A stretch of DNA of 64,000 nucleotides, taken from positions 3,426,212 to 3,490,211 of the forward strand of contig CM046339.1 of assembly GCA_025403435.1 (NCBI GenBank), written 5' to 3'. Positions 47,216 through 57,454 of this stretch are shown here, one piece after another (position 1 is the stretch's first letter; each line of letters begins with the position of its first letter). This DNA comes from Artocarpus heterophyllus. Lineage: Eukaryota; Streptophyta; Magnoliopsida; Rosales; Moraceae. Below the pieces are notes generated by a model. It was not told the DNA's origin. It worked only from the letters and a program-made list of their open reading frames with translations, and searched no databases. The position numbers were made by a program, and so were the translations under genes.

Positions 47216-49820
47216 GATACATGAGGTTTCAAATGCAATGTTTAATAGTCTGTTGTGGAATTTGTAGAAGAGAACTTTTTGTCAATCTTATTATAATCGA
47301 TTGTATGACTATGATATGATTCTTGGGATGAATTTTTTAAGTAAGTATAATGCTTCTATCGAGTGCCAAAAACGAAAAGTGAATTTCCATCTGGAAGGTG
47401 AATAAAGATTCGTGTATACGGGTGAGTCAAGAAAGAGGCCAAACATGTTTCTGTCAGCTTTGAAGGCAAGAAACTTATTAGCAAGTGGCTGTATGGGTTA
47501 TTTGGTGAACATTGTAGATAAGAGTTGATAAGAAAAGGCAAAGATTAAAGATATTACAGTGGTTCGAGAATTTCAAGAGGTATTTCCAAAAGACCTGCCA
47601 AGCTTTCCTCTAGATAGAGAAATCAAATTTGAGATTGAGCTTGCTTCAGGCACTGATCTGATTTCTAAGGCACCATATAAAATGGCCCTTACTGAATTGA
47701 AAGAGTTGCACTTCCAACTAAAGGAACTTCTTGATAAAAGTTTCATCTGACCTAGTCACTCACCATAGGAAGCACTGGCTTTGTTTGTGAAAAAGAAGGA
47801 TGGCCCCATGAGACTCTGCATCGACTATCGACAAAAGAACAAGGTGACGATCAAGAACAAGTACCCATTGCCCTGAATTAATTATTTGTTTGATTAGCTT
47901 AAAGGTGCGCCTGTGTTTTCAAAGATAGATTTATGGTTGGGACATCATTAGTTGAAGATAAAAGAAGGCGACGTTCCAAAGACAGCCTTTAGATTGAGGT
48001 ATGGTCACTATGATTTTGTGGTTATGTCTTTTGGTCTAATGAATGCACCTGTAGCTTTTATGGACCTAATGAATCGAGTGCTCAAGGATTACCAGAATAC
48101 ATCTGTCTTTATCAATGATATTCTTGTTTATTCGAAAAGTCAGGAGAAGCATACTGAGCATTCGAGGATTGTGCTAGAGACCTTAAAGAGACATAAGTTG
48201 TATGCAAAGTTCTCTAAGTGTGAGTTTTGACTTGACTGTGTATCTTTCTTGAGGCATGTTGTATTAAAGGATGGAATAATGATGGATCCTGCTAACGTTG
48301 AGTCTATTCTTAACTAGAAGAAACCTAAGAATGCAAGTGAGATAAGAAGCTTCTTGGGATTGTTGGTTATTATTGGAAGCTTGTGGAGGATTTCTTCAAG
48401 ATAGCATCGCCTCTCATGAATCTAACTCGCAAGGGGAAGAAGTTTGAAGGGATCGATAAGTGCAAGAAGAGCTCCTAGGAATTAAAGAAAGGGTTGACTA
48501 TAGCTCTAGCTTCGGGTATTTCAGAAGGGAATGAAGGATTTTCATTTACAGTGATGCTTCTAAAACGAGCCTAGGTGCAATGTTGATGCAGAATGATAGG
48601 GTGATTACTTATGCCTCGAGACAACTGAAGGATTACGAGAAGAATTATCCTACTTATAACCTCGAGTTGGCAGCTGTAGTTTTTGCGCTGAAGATTTGGA
48701 GACATTATTGTACATAGTTCAATGTAAGATATACACCGACCATCAAAGTTTGAAGTACTTTTTCACTTAAAAGGACCTAAACATGAGGAGCTAAGATGGT
48801 TAGAGCTAGTGAAGGATAATGATTATGAAATCCTTTACCATCCAAGAAAGGCAAATTGGGTGGCTAATGCTATGAGTAGGAAGACTGTTGCAACATTGAT
48901 GTCATTGCAACCGATGTCCCAGCCTTTAAGGAAAGAAATTCTAGACTTTAGTTAGAACCTATATGAGGACAACTTTTAGAATTGACTCTTGCTCCATCAT
49001 TGTCTGAAAAGATTCGAGGTAAATTAGACAAAGATGCAATTCTAGCAAGGATCAAGTAGGAAATTATGGAAGGAAGATGCGAGGAGTTTCAAGTTGCTGA
49101 TGATGGAACTCTATATTTTAGGAACCGCTTATGTGTTCCTGATATTGATGGTTTAAGGGTAAGAATCTTAGCAAAAATCCATAATACTCCTTATTCAATT
49201 TATCCAGGTGCGATGAAGATGTACAATGATTTAAGGAACTACTTTTGGTGGTTTGAAATGAAGCGTGATGTTGCTAAGTATGTAAAGAAATATTTAACTT
49301 GTCCACAAGTTAAGGCTGAACACCAAAGGCCTAATGGCAATTTGCAGTCAATCCAGATACCTGAGTGAAAATGGTATGAGATTGCGATGGATTTCATTAT
49401 AGGTGTGCCAAGAACAACGAATGGATATGATGCCATTTAGGTTGTTCTTAATAGATTGATGAAGATGGCACACTTCATCCCCATTAAGATCAGCTATTCT
49501 ATGGAGCGATTAGTAGAGCTTTATGTCAAGGAGATAGTGAGGCTACATGAAATTCCTAAGTCTGTCATCTCTAATCGTGATGGTAGGTTCACTTCCAATT
49601 TTTAGAAAAGCGTGCAGACCACAATGAGTATTAAGTTCCATTTTAGCACAGCTTTTCAACCACAGACTGATGGCCAGACGAAGAGAACAAATTTGACTTT
49701 AGAGGATATGTTTCATGCCTGTACCTTAGATTACAAGACAAGCTGCTTAAGATGTTACCGTTAGCAGAATTTACTTATAATAACAACTGTCAAGTGACAA
49801 TTGGAATGGCACCTTATGAG
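47216..49820 (+). pseudogene. Gypsy pol (protease to integrase), decayed, first part
   Basis: Order: the end of protease (MILGMNFLSKYNASIEC, about 47313-47365); RT from VVREFQEVFPKDLPSFP (47559) through [14 protein letters not shown] (about 47790) to [18 protein letters not shown] and FINDILVYS (about 48108-48135). RNase H (about 48540-48720) and the zinc-binding integrase start (about 49100-49350) follow. Next is the integrase core WYEIAMDFIIGVPRT ... [12 protein letters not shown] ... [12 protein letters not shown] ... FQPQTDGQTKRTN (49374-49700). The RT active site reads FIND where the family has FIDD, so one catalytic Asp is lost. Many stops occur. It breaks at the copia insertion after APYE and resumes at 59498. 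Confidence 0.92.
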
Positions 49821-51261
49821 TGTTAGACATGTATGCTCTAAGGAGTAAAAATGTAATACGTTTTTGGAGACATTTTTTTATCAATAAAGAATTTATTCAT
49901 TTATATATATACCAAATATTGTCCTCTTTACGTTCATATTTGTTGAATGTATGATAAGCAAACAGTAGTCTGAGACTGTCAGTCTAAACCTTAAGAGTTG
50001 GGCATATGATGGGATGATTATGCGGTAGACACGACTCTTAAGGTGATGGTCTAAAATATATGATCCGCAATCGAGGGAATAAAGTTGGGCGCTTTATTCA
50101 TGTAAAGATTGTTATGTTGTCTATATCCCTTTTGGGAGATGGTTTGTCTTGGCCATCGGAGTTGGACTCCGTGAATAGAAACATTGGCGCATTGTCATAG
50201 GTGACGATGTGTTGGATCGGGACATAAAGTGAATTGATTTAGATTAATAATTCTGTCTTGTCAAATCGATTCACTTTAGACAATCATTTGTATTGTATCT
50301 TAATCCTGAGATGAATAATGGGCCCGTTGTCTCGACTTGTGTCTTTTGATGTACCAATGGGTGACTCCCACATCTCTATAGTGGCATGCATGCCGGTACG
50401 TTGGAGGCATGACTCTTGGTAGCGTAGACTTGTTATTCATAGATATGGAATCCATAGCTCCTCTTTAGGAGTAATGATATCCTCTTATATGCGTTGTCCT
50501 GTAATTGGAAAACTGGAGCGCTCAACCATTTGGATACATAGGTGTAACCGAATGGTATACTATCTTTAGATGGTAAGTTTTCTAATGGTGAGACAATGGA
50601 ACGTAAGATAAAAATAATCGGGAAGGTAAGACAGAACTTGTCCTTAAGCCGATTATGGATGATCATATGGGGATGCGATACACTATGATATGTCATGGAG
50701 ACTTAGCTACACGAGCTTCGTAATTCTATAAAGTTCGAGAGTGCAGCTCCAAGCTTTTAGTGGAGTAGCGTTGGAGTTGATAATTGTGAAATGTATATCT
50801 GGGATATTGGGTTTCATAGTTATCATGAGCTTGAACTTTATAGGTCCATTTTGGTCCCCTTTGCTAGCTCACAAAATCCTGTAACGACACGGCGTGCTTT
50901 TCCAATAATTGGTGACTTATGTCGGATTTATCAGATTGGTTTAAAATTTATAAGAATCAAATAATTCATGTCTGTTTATCGGTTGAATTAATTATGTAAG
51001 AAATTAGTTCAAGATGAACTTGTTGAATTATGGCGTTCGGATAATTCTTGTCTGTTTATCGGTTGTTTTAATTTTGGACAATTAGAACAAGATAAACTTG
51101 TAGAATTATTGTGAATTGATTTATTTTCTTAAAGATTATCTTGATAAAGTTTGTTTTGATCAGATATCTTTTCTATTGGGCTATTTGAATCAAAACTGAG
51201 ACTTTATCCTTTAGAATCTCGGGTGGAAAATAAAAGATTCGCGGAGATTTTTTCTCGGCAG

Positions 51262-51339
51262 TTCGGCCTGCCGATCAGAAAGTTCGGCCTGCCGAACTGG
51301 CCAGTTCGGCCTGCCTATCTCACAGTTCGGCATGCCGAC
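51262..51339. repeat. Palindromic array upstream of the copia TATA box
   Basis: Four units start at 51262, 51283, 51305 and 51326: TTCGGCCTGCCGAT, TTCGGCCTGCCGAA, TTCGGCCTGCCTAT and TTCGGCATGCCGAC. Each is an inverted repeat of TCGGC around two central bases. The spacing of 21-22 bp puts all dyads on one face of the helix. The array ends about 120 bp before the TATA box, an enhancer-like position. Confidence 0.9.
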
Positions 51340-51449
51340 CGCGACAGCTAAGATTACGCGTTTTTCATGCGTATCTTATCAGATATTGATCCGAACTTGA
51401 TTCTGTTTCAATTTTTGAGACCTAATCTGATATGGACTGACCCCAAGGA

Positions 51450-51467
51450 CCAATAGGTATAAAAAGG
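51450..51467 (+). promoter_or_regulatory. Copia LTR promoter: CCAAT and TATA box
   Basis: CCAAT at 51450-51454 and TATAAAAAGG at 51458-51467. A strong TATA box in U3 is expected to drive the genomic RNA, starting about 30 bp downstream. The same box is at 59092-59101 in the 3' LTR. Confidence 0.75.
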
Positions 51468-51860
51468 GAGTGAGTCTAATGATTTACTCAGATCAATTTG
51501 AGAGATTAAGAGTGATACTCTTCTAGTGAGCATCTGAAAACTCCCTGAGAGCTTTTGTTCACAAATCACGAACACTAGCTTTGGGTTCTCTCTATTGGTT
51601 GGAAGGAGAGTCACCGGTGGAAGAGCTGTACGTGTGAGCCCACACTCACTCCGGTTGTGGATAGAGAATAGCAAAGAAGACCAGTTGGTTGAGGCTCTTC
51701 TGGAACGTTACTTCTCTACACAGGTCGCGGAGGTTCTTCGGCATACTGAGGTTAGTAAGATCTGTTTAATTTATACATATAACATGTCAAACTTGTGTTT
51801 TGGAAAATACTCTGATGGAAAAATTTTAAAAATTCCGCTGCGCACTTTGTTTCCAACAAT

Positions 51861-51872
51861 TGGTATCAGAGC
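51861..51872 (+). other. Copia primer-binding site
   Basis: TGGTATCAGAGC, complementary to the 3' end of plant initiator Met-tRNA, two bases inside the 5' LTR. Confidence 0.95.
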
Positions 51873-52371
51873 CGAGGTTTTTACATAAATTTGCAAGTTT
51901 GTGATCATGTTATATGCATAAATTTTGTGATCTTAATCTCTCCAATGCTTGAATTAAATTTTATAGAGAGATGGCACTCTAGGTTTCTATATAATATATA
52001 TGTTGTCATGGATTATATGGTGAATGTTTATTAATTAATTATGGTTGATTAAATTGTTGTTTAATTATTTATTAATTAATTAATACCGGTTATGGTTCCT
52101 TAGAGGTTAGAATGTGTATCTAGGTTTTTCATGTAATTAGATGGCGGACTATCATCTCCGTCTTGGAATTATTATTTAATTTTTAATTTGTAAGAATTTT
52201 GTAATTAAATAATTATTTGGAGAAGACGGAACGAGAAGTCGGATCTTGAAGATAGATGATGGCGCCTCCAGGTATTTCCTGAGTCTCTAATTTTATGTTT
52301 TTGAATTGTTGAAAATAAAATTGATAAATTGCATTAAAATTGTATTTTCTGGATTGAGGGTTTTCTGCTCG

Positions 52372-52518
52372 GTCGGCATGCCGGACCTCACAGTTCGGCA
52401 GGCCGAAGGCCGACAGTGGGGCAAAAATTTTGGTGCTCTGCCGGCAGGCCGAACCTTCATGTTCGGCAGGCCGAACCACCATGATCGGCAGACCGATCAC
52501 CCAGATCGGCCTGCCGAC
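52372..52518. repeat. Palindromic array in the copia leader
   Basis: Units start at 52372, 52394, 52440, 52462, 52484 and 52505, such as TTCGGCAGGCCGAA and ATCGGCAGACCGAT. Spacings are 22, 46, 22, 22 and 21 bp; the long gap is two periods, with half a unit (GGCCGACAG) near 52408. This is the transcribed leader, so it would also be present in the RNA. Confidence 0.88.
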
Positions 52519-52957
52519 CGAGAGCTGCCAGGTGTCCAGAAAAGGTGCGATTTTTTCAGTGTAGTTTTAATTTTATTTTTGGGATGATTCTAAGAAACAT
52601 TAAATTTGGATATGACCGGAAATATGAAGTGTTCGATTCATACGGGATTGAGGACTTGAAGATGGATATTACATGAAGAAGGATACAGCTTGAGGATTCA
52701 AGGATGAAGAATCGACATATGTCTCGATTATTCTCTTGTAATCTTATTTTTTCTATTCTCTAGGGTGGAACCATAATATTACGGTTATTATTATTATGCT
52801 TGTAGCTTTGCTTGATTGCTTTGCTTGTCTGCATTATAATATGATTTATCATGTATATTGATAACATGTCATATAGAATAGGGAGTGCCGCTCATATTAA
52901 AATTGTTCATGCATAATTTTAAAATAAAACCTTAACTTCAAAAGATTGAGTGGGAGA

Positions 52958-53335
52958 AGGTTTTCGAAGAGAGAACCTAAGGCCTCCATCGTTGGTCCAT
53001 AGGAAGAACATGATGGTCCCAACCCCTAGGAAGGGATTTCTATCATGTACCAGATTGGATCTCTGAAAGGATAAGGTATTTTAGTATGATTTATGGTTGC
53101 ACACCCCTAGGTGGTGATTATAAATCATGGATAAAATATTAAAACGGTGGTTATACACTCACGTTAATTTTATTATTAACCTCCCCTAGGAGCTCTGTTA
53201 ATAAAATTAATGGCCAAAGAAACGATTATTAGTATATGCTGGATCATACGGGTCCTGGATGGCATATATTAATCAGGAGGGGATCCGTGTTCCTGATTGA
53301 ATTTGACATGACTCCCCTAGGAGCTTGTTGAATTC
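52958..53335 (+). other. Chain of RNA stem-loops in the copia leader
   Basis: Stems seen by eye: AGGTTTTC/GAGAACCT (52958-52965, 52971-52978); ACATGAT/ATCATGT (53008-53014, 53042-53048) with inner TCCC/GGGA; ATGATTTAT/ATAAATCAT (53086-53094, 53120-53128) with inner CACC/GGTG; TTAATTTTAT/ATAAAATTAA (53164-53173, 53201-53210) with inner CTCC/GGAG; ATTAGTATATGC/GCATATATTAAT (53228-53239, 53262-53273); GAATTTGACA/TGTTGAATTC (53299-53308, 53326-53335) with inner CTCC/GGAG. Four apices share CCCCTAGG. G-T wobble pairs keep several stems intact. It lies between PBS and gag, where packaging and dimerisation signals sit in LTR elements. Confidence 0.72.
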
Positions 53336-53486
53336 TGAGTTGGGAATTATCGTTGTAAGGTTGTGATATTTTCAAGGTTTTGACACATAAACACATTTGT
53401 ATGATTTTACATGATTGTGTTAACTTACTAAATTATTATATATGTTTGCTTATGTTTGGTATATGATTCTTTATTGTAGATTGAAA

Positions 53487-56400
53487 ATGTCTAAAAACGC
53501 TTTATCATCGATACTTGACAAAAACCAATTGACCGGTGAGAACTATAATGATTGGAAACGGAACCTGGACATCGTCCTTTCCTTTGAGAAACTGAAATAT
53601 GTTCTGACAACTCCTTGTCCTCCCGAGCCTACGGGAGACTCAAGTAATGAGCAATTCCAAGCGTACGAACGCTGGAAAGATGCTAATCATCAGGCCCGCT
53701 GCTATGTTATGGCTAGCATCAATAACGTGCTGCAGGCTCAACATCAGGATTATGAGACTGCGAAGTAGATCTTGGATAATCTTGAGGACATGTTTGGAGG
53801 CCAGGCCATAACAAAGCGGCAAGGGGCGCTTCGGAAACTCTTAAACTGTAGACAGAGACCGGGGACATCTGTAAAGGAGCACATGATGTTGGTCATGGGT
53901 TACCTCGCTGAGGCTCAAACCAATGGAGCCGACATCGATGCTGAAACTCAGATGACTATGGTCTTTGAGACTCTGTCTAAGGAATTTATTCCGTTTAGAG
54001 CTACTTTTAATCTAAGCAATAGACGGGATATGACCTTGACAGAACTGATGAAACAGTTACAAGAGTTTGAACTGCTGATCAGGGAGTCTCCTGCTGGTGG
54101 AGAGGCCAATATGGTAGCTGCTTCTGGTTCCAATCCTAACTCTGGGAATGGAAAGAAGCAACGGGCCAAAAGTGGGAAGTCTTCTATTCCTATTGCTACC
54201 AAGAGCAAGAAGAAGAAGAAGAAGAACCCAAAGAAGCTTAAGTGCTTCTTTTGTGGAAAGGTCGGGCATATAAAGAAGCATTGCAAGGACTTCCTTTCCA
54301 AGGGAGGTAGGTGTGATCTTCTATATTTAGAAACTTGTTTGGTTGGGGAATCCAGTGACATTTGGGTCATAGATTCTGGTGCAACTAATCATGTTTGTGT
54401 TTCTCTGTAGGGATTCAAAGAAACGAGAAGTCTACTTCATGAAGACTTAACGCTTCGGATGGGCGATGGATCCTTGGTCTCAGCGGAAGCAGTGGGAGAT
54501 GTCCATCTTTATTTTGATAATTATAGGAGTTTAATTTTGCGAGATTGTTTTTATGTTCCTAAATTTAAAAGGAATTTAATTTCTGTATCTTCTTTATTTA
54601 AAGACTCCTACGTGGTATCTTTTAATGAAAAAGTGGTGATTCGTAAAAACAAATCTTTTATCTGTTCTGGATGGATGCAAAATAATCTATATTTTATCAA
54701 ACCTAAGATGGACCTATTGCTTAATGCTGAGATAAATGATAATAACTCAAAAAGACTTAAAACTTCTCACTCTAATAAGACTTATCTTTGGCATTTGCGC
54801 CTTGGCCATATTAACCTAAATAGGATTCAAAGGTTGGTAAGGGATGGACCTTTAAGTCACTTAAAAGTGGAATCTATACCTCAATGTGAGTCTTGTTTGG
54901 AGGGTAAAATGACCAAAAGACCATACGGGTCTAAGGGCAATAGGGCCGAAGGGGTTCTAGAACTTGTGCATAGTGATGTTTGCGGACCGATGAACATCCG
55001 GGCACGAGGAGGGTATGAGTACTTCGTTACTTTTATTGACGATTACTCTAGATATGGGTATGTGTACCTAATGCACCACAAAAGCGAAACTTATGATAAA
55101 TTCAGGGAGTTTCGGGCTGAAGTGGAAAAGCAATTGGGTAGACCCATAAAGGCACTTCGATCAGATCGAGGTGGAGAATACCTTTCTGATGAGTTCTTGG
55201 GACACTTGTTAGAGAATGGGATTTTATCCCATTTGACTGCGCCGGGCACTCCGCAGCAGAATGGCGTAGCAGAGAGAAGGAATAGGACTTTGTTGGACAT
55301 GATTCGGTCCATGATGAGTTATTCATCATTGCCTTTATCCTTTTGGGGATATGCACTACAAACCGCATGTTATCTTTTGAACAATGTGCCTTCAAAATCG
55401 GTCCCTAAAACTCCTCACGAGTTGTGGACAAGACGGAAGACATCCTTAAACCATATTCGCATATGGGGATGTCCAGCTCATGTCCTGTTTAAGGATCCGA
55501 ATAAGTTGGAAGCACGTTCAGAAGTTTGCGTGTTTGTAGGATATCCAAAAGGGACTAAAGGGGGTTATTTTTATAACCCAAAGGAAAATAAAGTCGTGGT
55601 TTCAACTAATGCAACTTTCCTTGAGGAGAGTTACATGAACGACTTTAAACCTCAAAGCAAAGTGGTGCTTGAGGAGTTGAGGGGTAATCCGTTTACTCCG
55701 GAGGTTCCGAACAAAACCATTCCGATCGGTGTAGAAAAACCAAACAAACCTCAACAACAACCTCAGGGGCTTCGGCGTAGTGGGAGGATCGGTCGTCAAC
55801 CTGAGAGGCATATGTTCAATGGGGAGGTCTTTTTGGCTGAACCGGATGAACATGACAGGGATCCTTATACTTACGCAGAAGCTATGGAGGATGTTGATTC
55901 AAGACTCTGGACAGAGGCCATGAACATTGAGATGAAGTCTATGGAGACTAATCGGGTCTGGGAGCTTGTGGATCTTCCCGAAGGGGTAAAACCCATAGGG
56001 TGTAAGTGGATCTACAAGAGGAAAAGAGGAGTGGATGGAAAGGTCGAAACCTTTAAGGCTAGACTGGTAGCTAAGGGTTATACGCAAAAGGAAGGAATCG
56101 ATTATGAGGAAACCTTTTCGCCTGTAGCCATGCTTAAGTCCATCCGGATTCTCTTGTCCATAGCTGCCGCTCTCGACTACGAGATTTGGCAGATGGATGT
56201 CAAGACGGCTTTTCTGAATGGCTATCTTGATGAGTCCATTTATATGGAACAACCAGACGGGTTCAAGGTCACGGGTCAAGAGGGTAAGGTTTGTAAGTTG
56301 CTAAAGTCTATTTATGGACTTAAACAGGCTTCTCGTTCTTGGAACATAAGATTTGATCAAGTGATCAAGACTTATGGGTTCTCACAAAATGTGGATGAAC

Positions 56401-57440
56401 CATGTGTTTACAAACACATTAAGAATGGGAAGGTGGTTTTTCTACTACTCTATGTAGATGACATTCTGCTAATTGGCAATGACGTTGGGGCGTTGTCATC
56501 GGTCAAATTATGGTTGACCAAGCAGTTTGACATGAAGGACTTGGGTGAGGCTAATTTTGTTCTCGGTATCCAGATCTTTCGGGATAGGAAGAACAAAATG
56601 ATAGCTTTGTCACAGGCCGGCTACATAGATAAAATTCTCAGAAGGTTTGCAATGCAGGATTCCAAGAAAGGTGGGCAACCATCTAGGTCTGGAATTACTC
56701 TTTCTAAGAAAGACTCTCCAAAGTCTAATGAAGAAAGAGAATACATGAAGAAGGTACCTTATGCTTCGGCAGTGGGTAGTCTCATGTATGCCATGCTTTG
56801 CACTCGACCGGATATTAGCTATGCGGTCGGGATTGTGAGTCGATTTCAGGCGGATCCAGGACCAAACCATTGGGTTGCGGTAAAGCATATTTTCAAGTAC
56901 CTGAGAAGGACTCGAGGGTATATGCTTGTGTATTCGGGTGAGGATTTAACTCCTCTAGGATACACTGATTCGGATTTTCAATCCTGCCTGGATTCTAGGA
57001 AATCGACTTCAGGGTTTGTGTTTACTCTGGGTGGCGGTGCCATCAGTTGGAGAAGTGCGAAGCAAGATTGCACTTCGGATTCAACGATGGAGGCTGAGTA
57101 TGTGGCGGCTAGTGATGCTTCGAAAGAAGCAGTGTGGCTCCGCAAGTTCCTTGGGGATCTTGAGGTAGTTCCTGGTATGGATAAAGCGGTATCACTGTAC
57201 TGTGATAACAGTGCGGCGGTAGCTAATGCTAAGGAACCAAGATTTCACAAGAAGAGTAAGCATATTGATCGGAAGTATCATGTGATAAAGGACTTCGTTG
57301 AGAGCGGGCATGTCACGGTGTGCAAGATCGCGTCAGAGGACAATTTAGCTGATCCATTTACGAAGACACTTTCTGGGAGAGTCTTCGAAAGGCATGTGGA
57401 AGCTATGGGGATGCGAAATTTGCAGTATTTACTCACTTAG
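53487..57440 (+). pseudogene. Copia gag-pol polyprotein, full length but with two nonsense codons
   Basis: 1,317 codons from ATG (53487) to TAG. Gag has the start region LTGENYNDWKRNLDIVL and a zinc knuckle C-X2-C-X4-H-X4-C (C253, C256, H261, C266) after a Lys-rich run. Protease has the DSGA site at D296. Integrase has an HHCC-type start (WHLRLGH, H436; CESC) and the catalytic D497, D560 and E596 (DD35E). RT has YVDD at 989-992. RNase H has D1161 and E1202. In-frame TAG codons at 53766-53768 (codon 94) and 54408-54410 (codon 308) interrupt gag and the protease region; otherwise the frame is unbroken and all catalytic motifs are present. The start is the first ATG of the frame with gag similarity directly after it; an upstream in-frame ATG is less likely. 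Confidence 0.95.
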
Positions 57441-57442
57441 TG

Positions 57443-57454
57443 CTAGTGGGAGAT
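57443..57454 (+). other. Copia polypurine tract
   Basis: CTAGTGGGAGAT directly before the 3' LTR; the purine-rich part GTGGGAGA is the likely plus-strand primer. Confidence 0.85.

Larger units (their letters stand above)
49821..51858 (+). repeat. 5' LTR of the intact copia
   Basis: Starts TGTTAGACATG and ends TTCCAACA. In U3 it has a palindromic array (51262-51339) and then CCAAT (51450-51454) and TATAAAAAGG (51458-51467). The 87-codon open frame inside it recurs unchanged in the other LTR and is not a gene. Confidence 0.97.

Noticed and set aside
50433..50696. 87-codon minus-strand frame repeated identically at 58067-58330
   Set aside because: The identity is only because both lie in the two copia LTRs. 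The frame has no domain and is antisense to U3.
51262..51339. Evenly spaced repeats taken as a CRISPR array
   Set aside because: The units are 14-bp palindromes with 7-8 bp linkers in a plant LTR. There are no unique ~30-bp spacers and no cas genes, and the sequence is eukaryotic.
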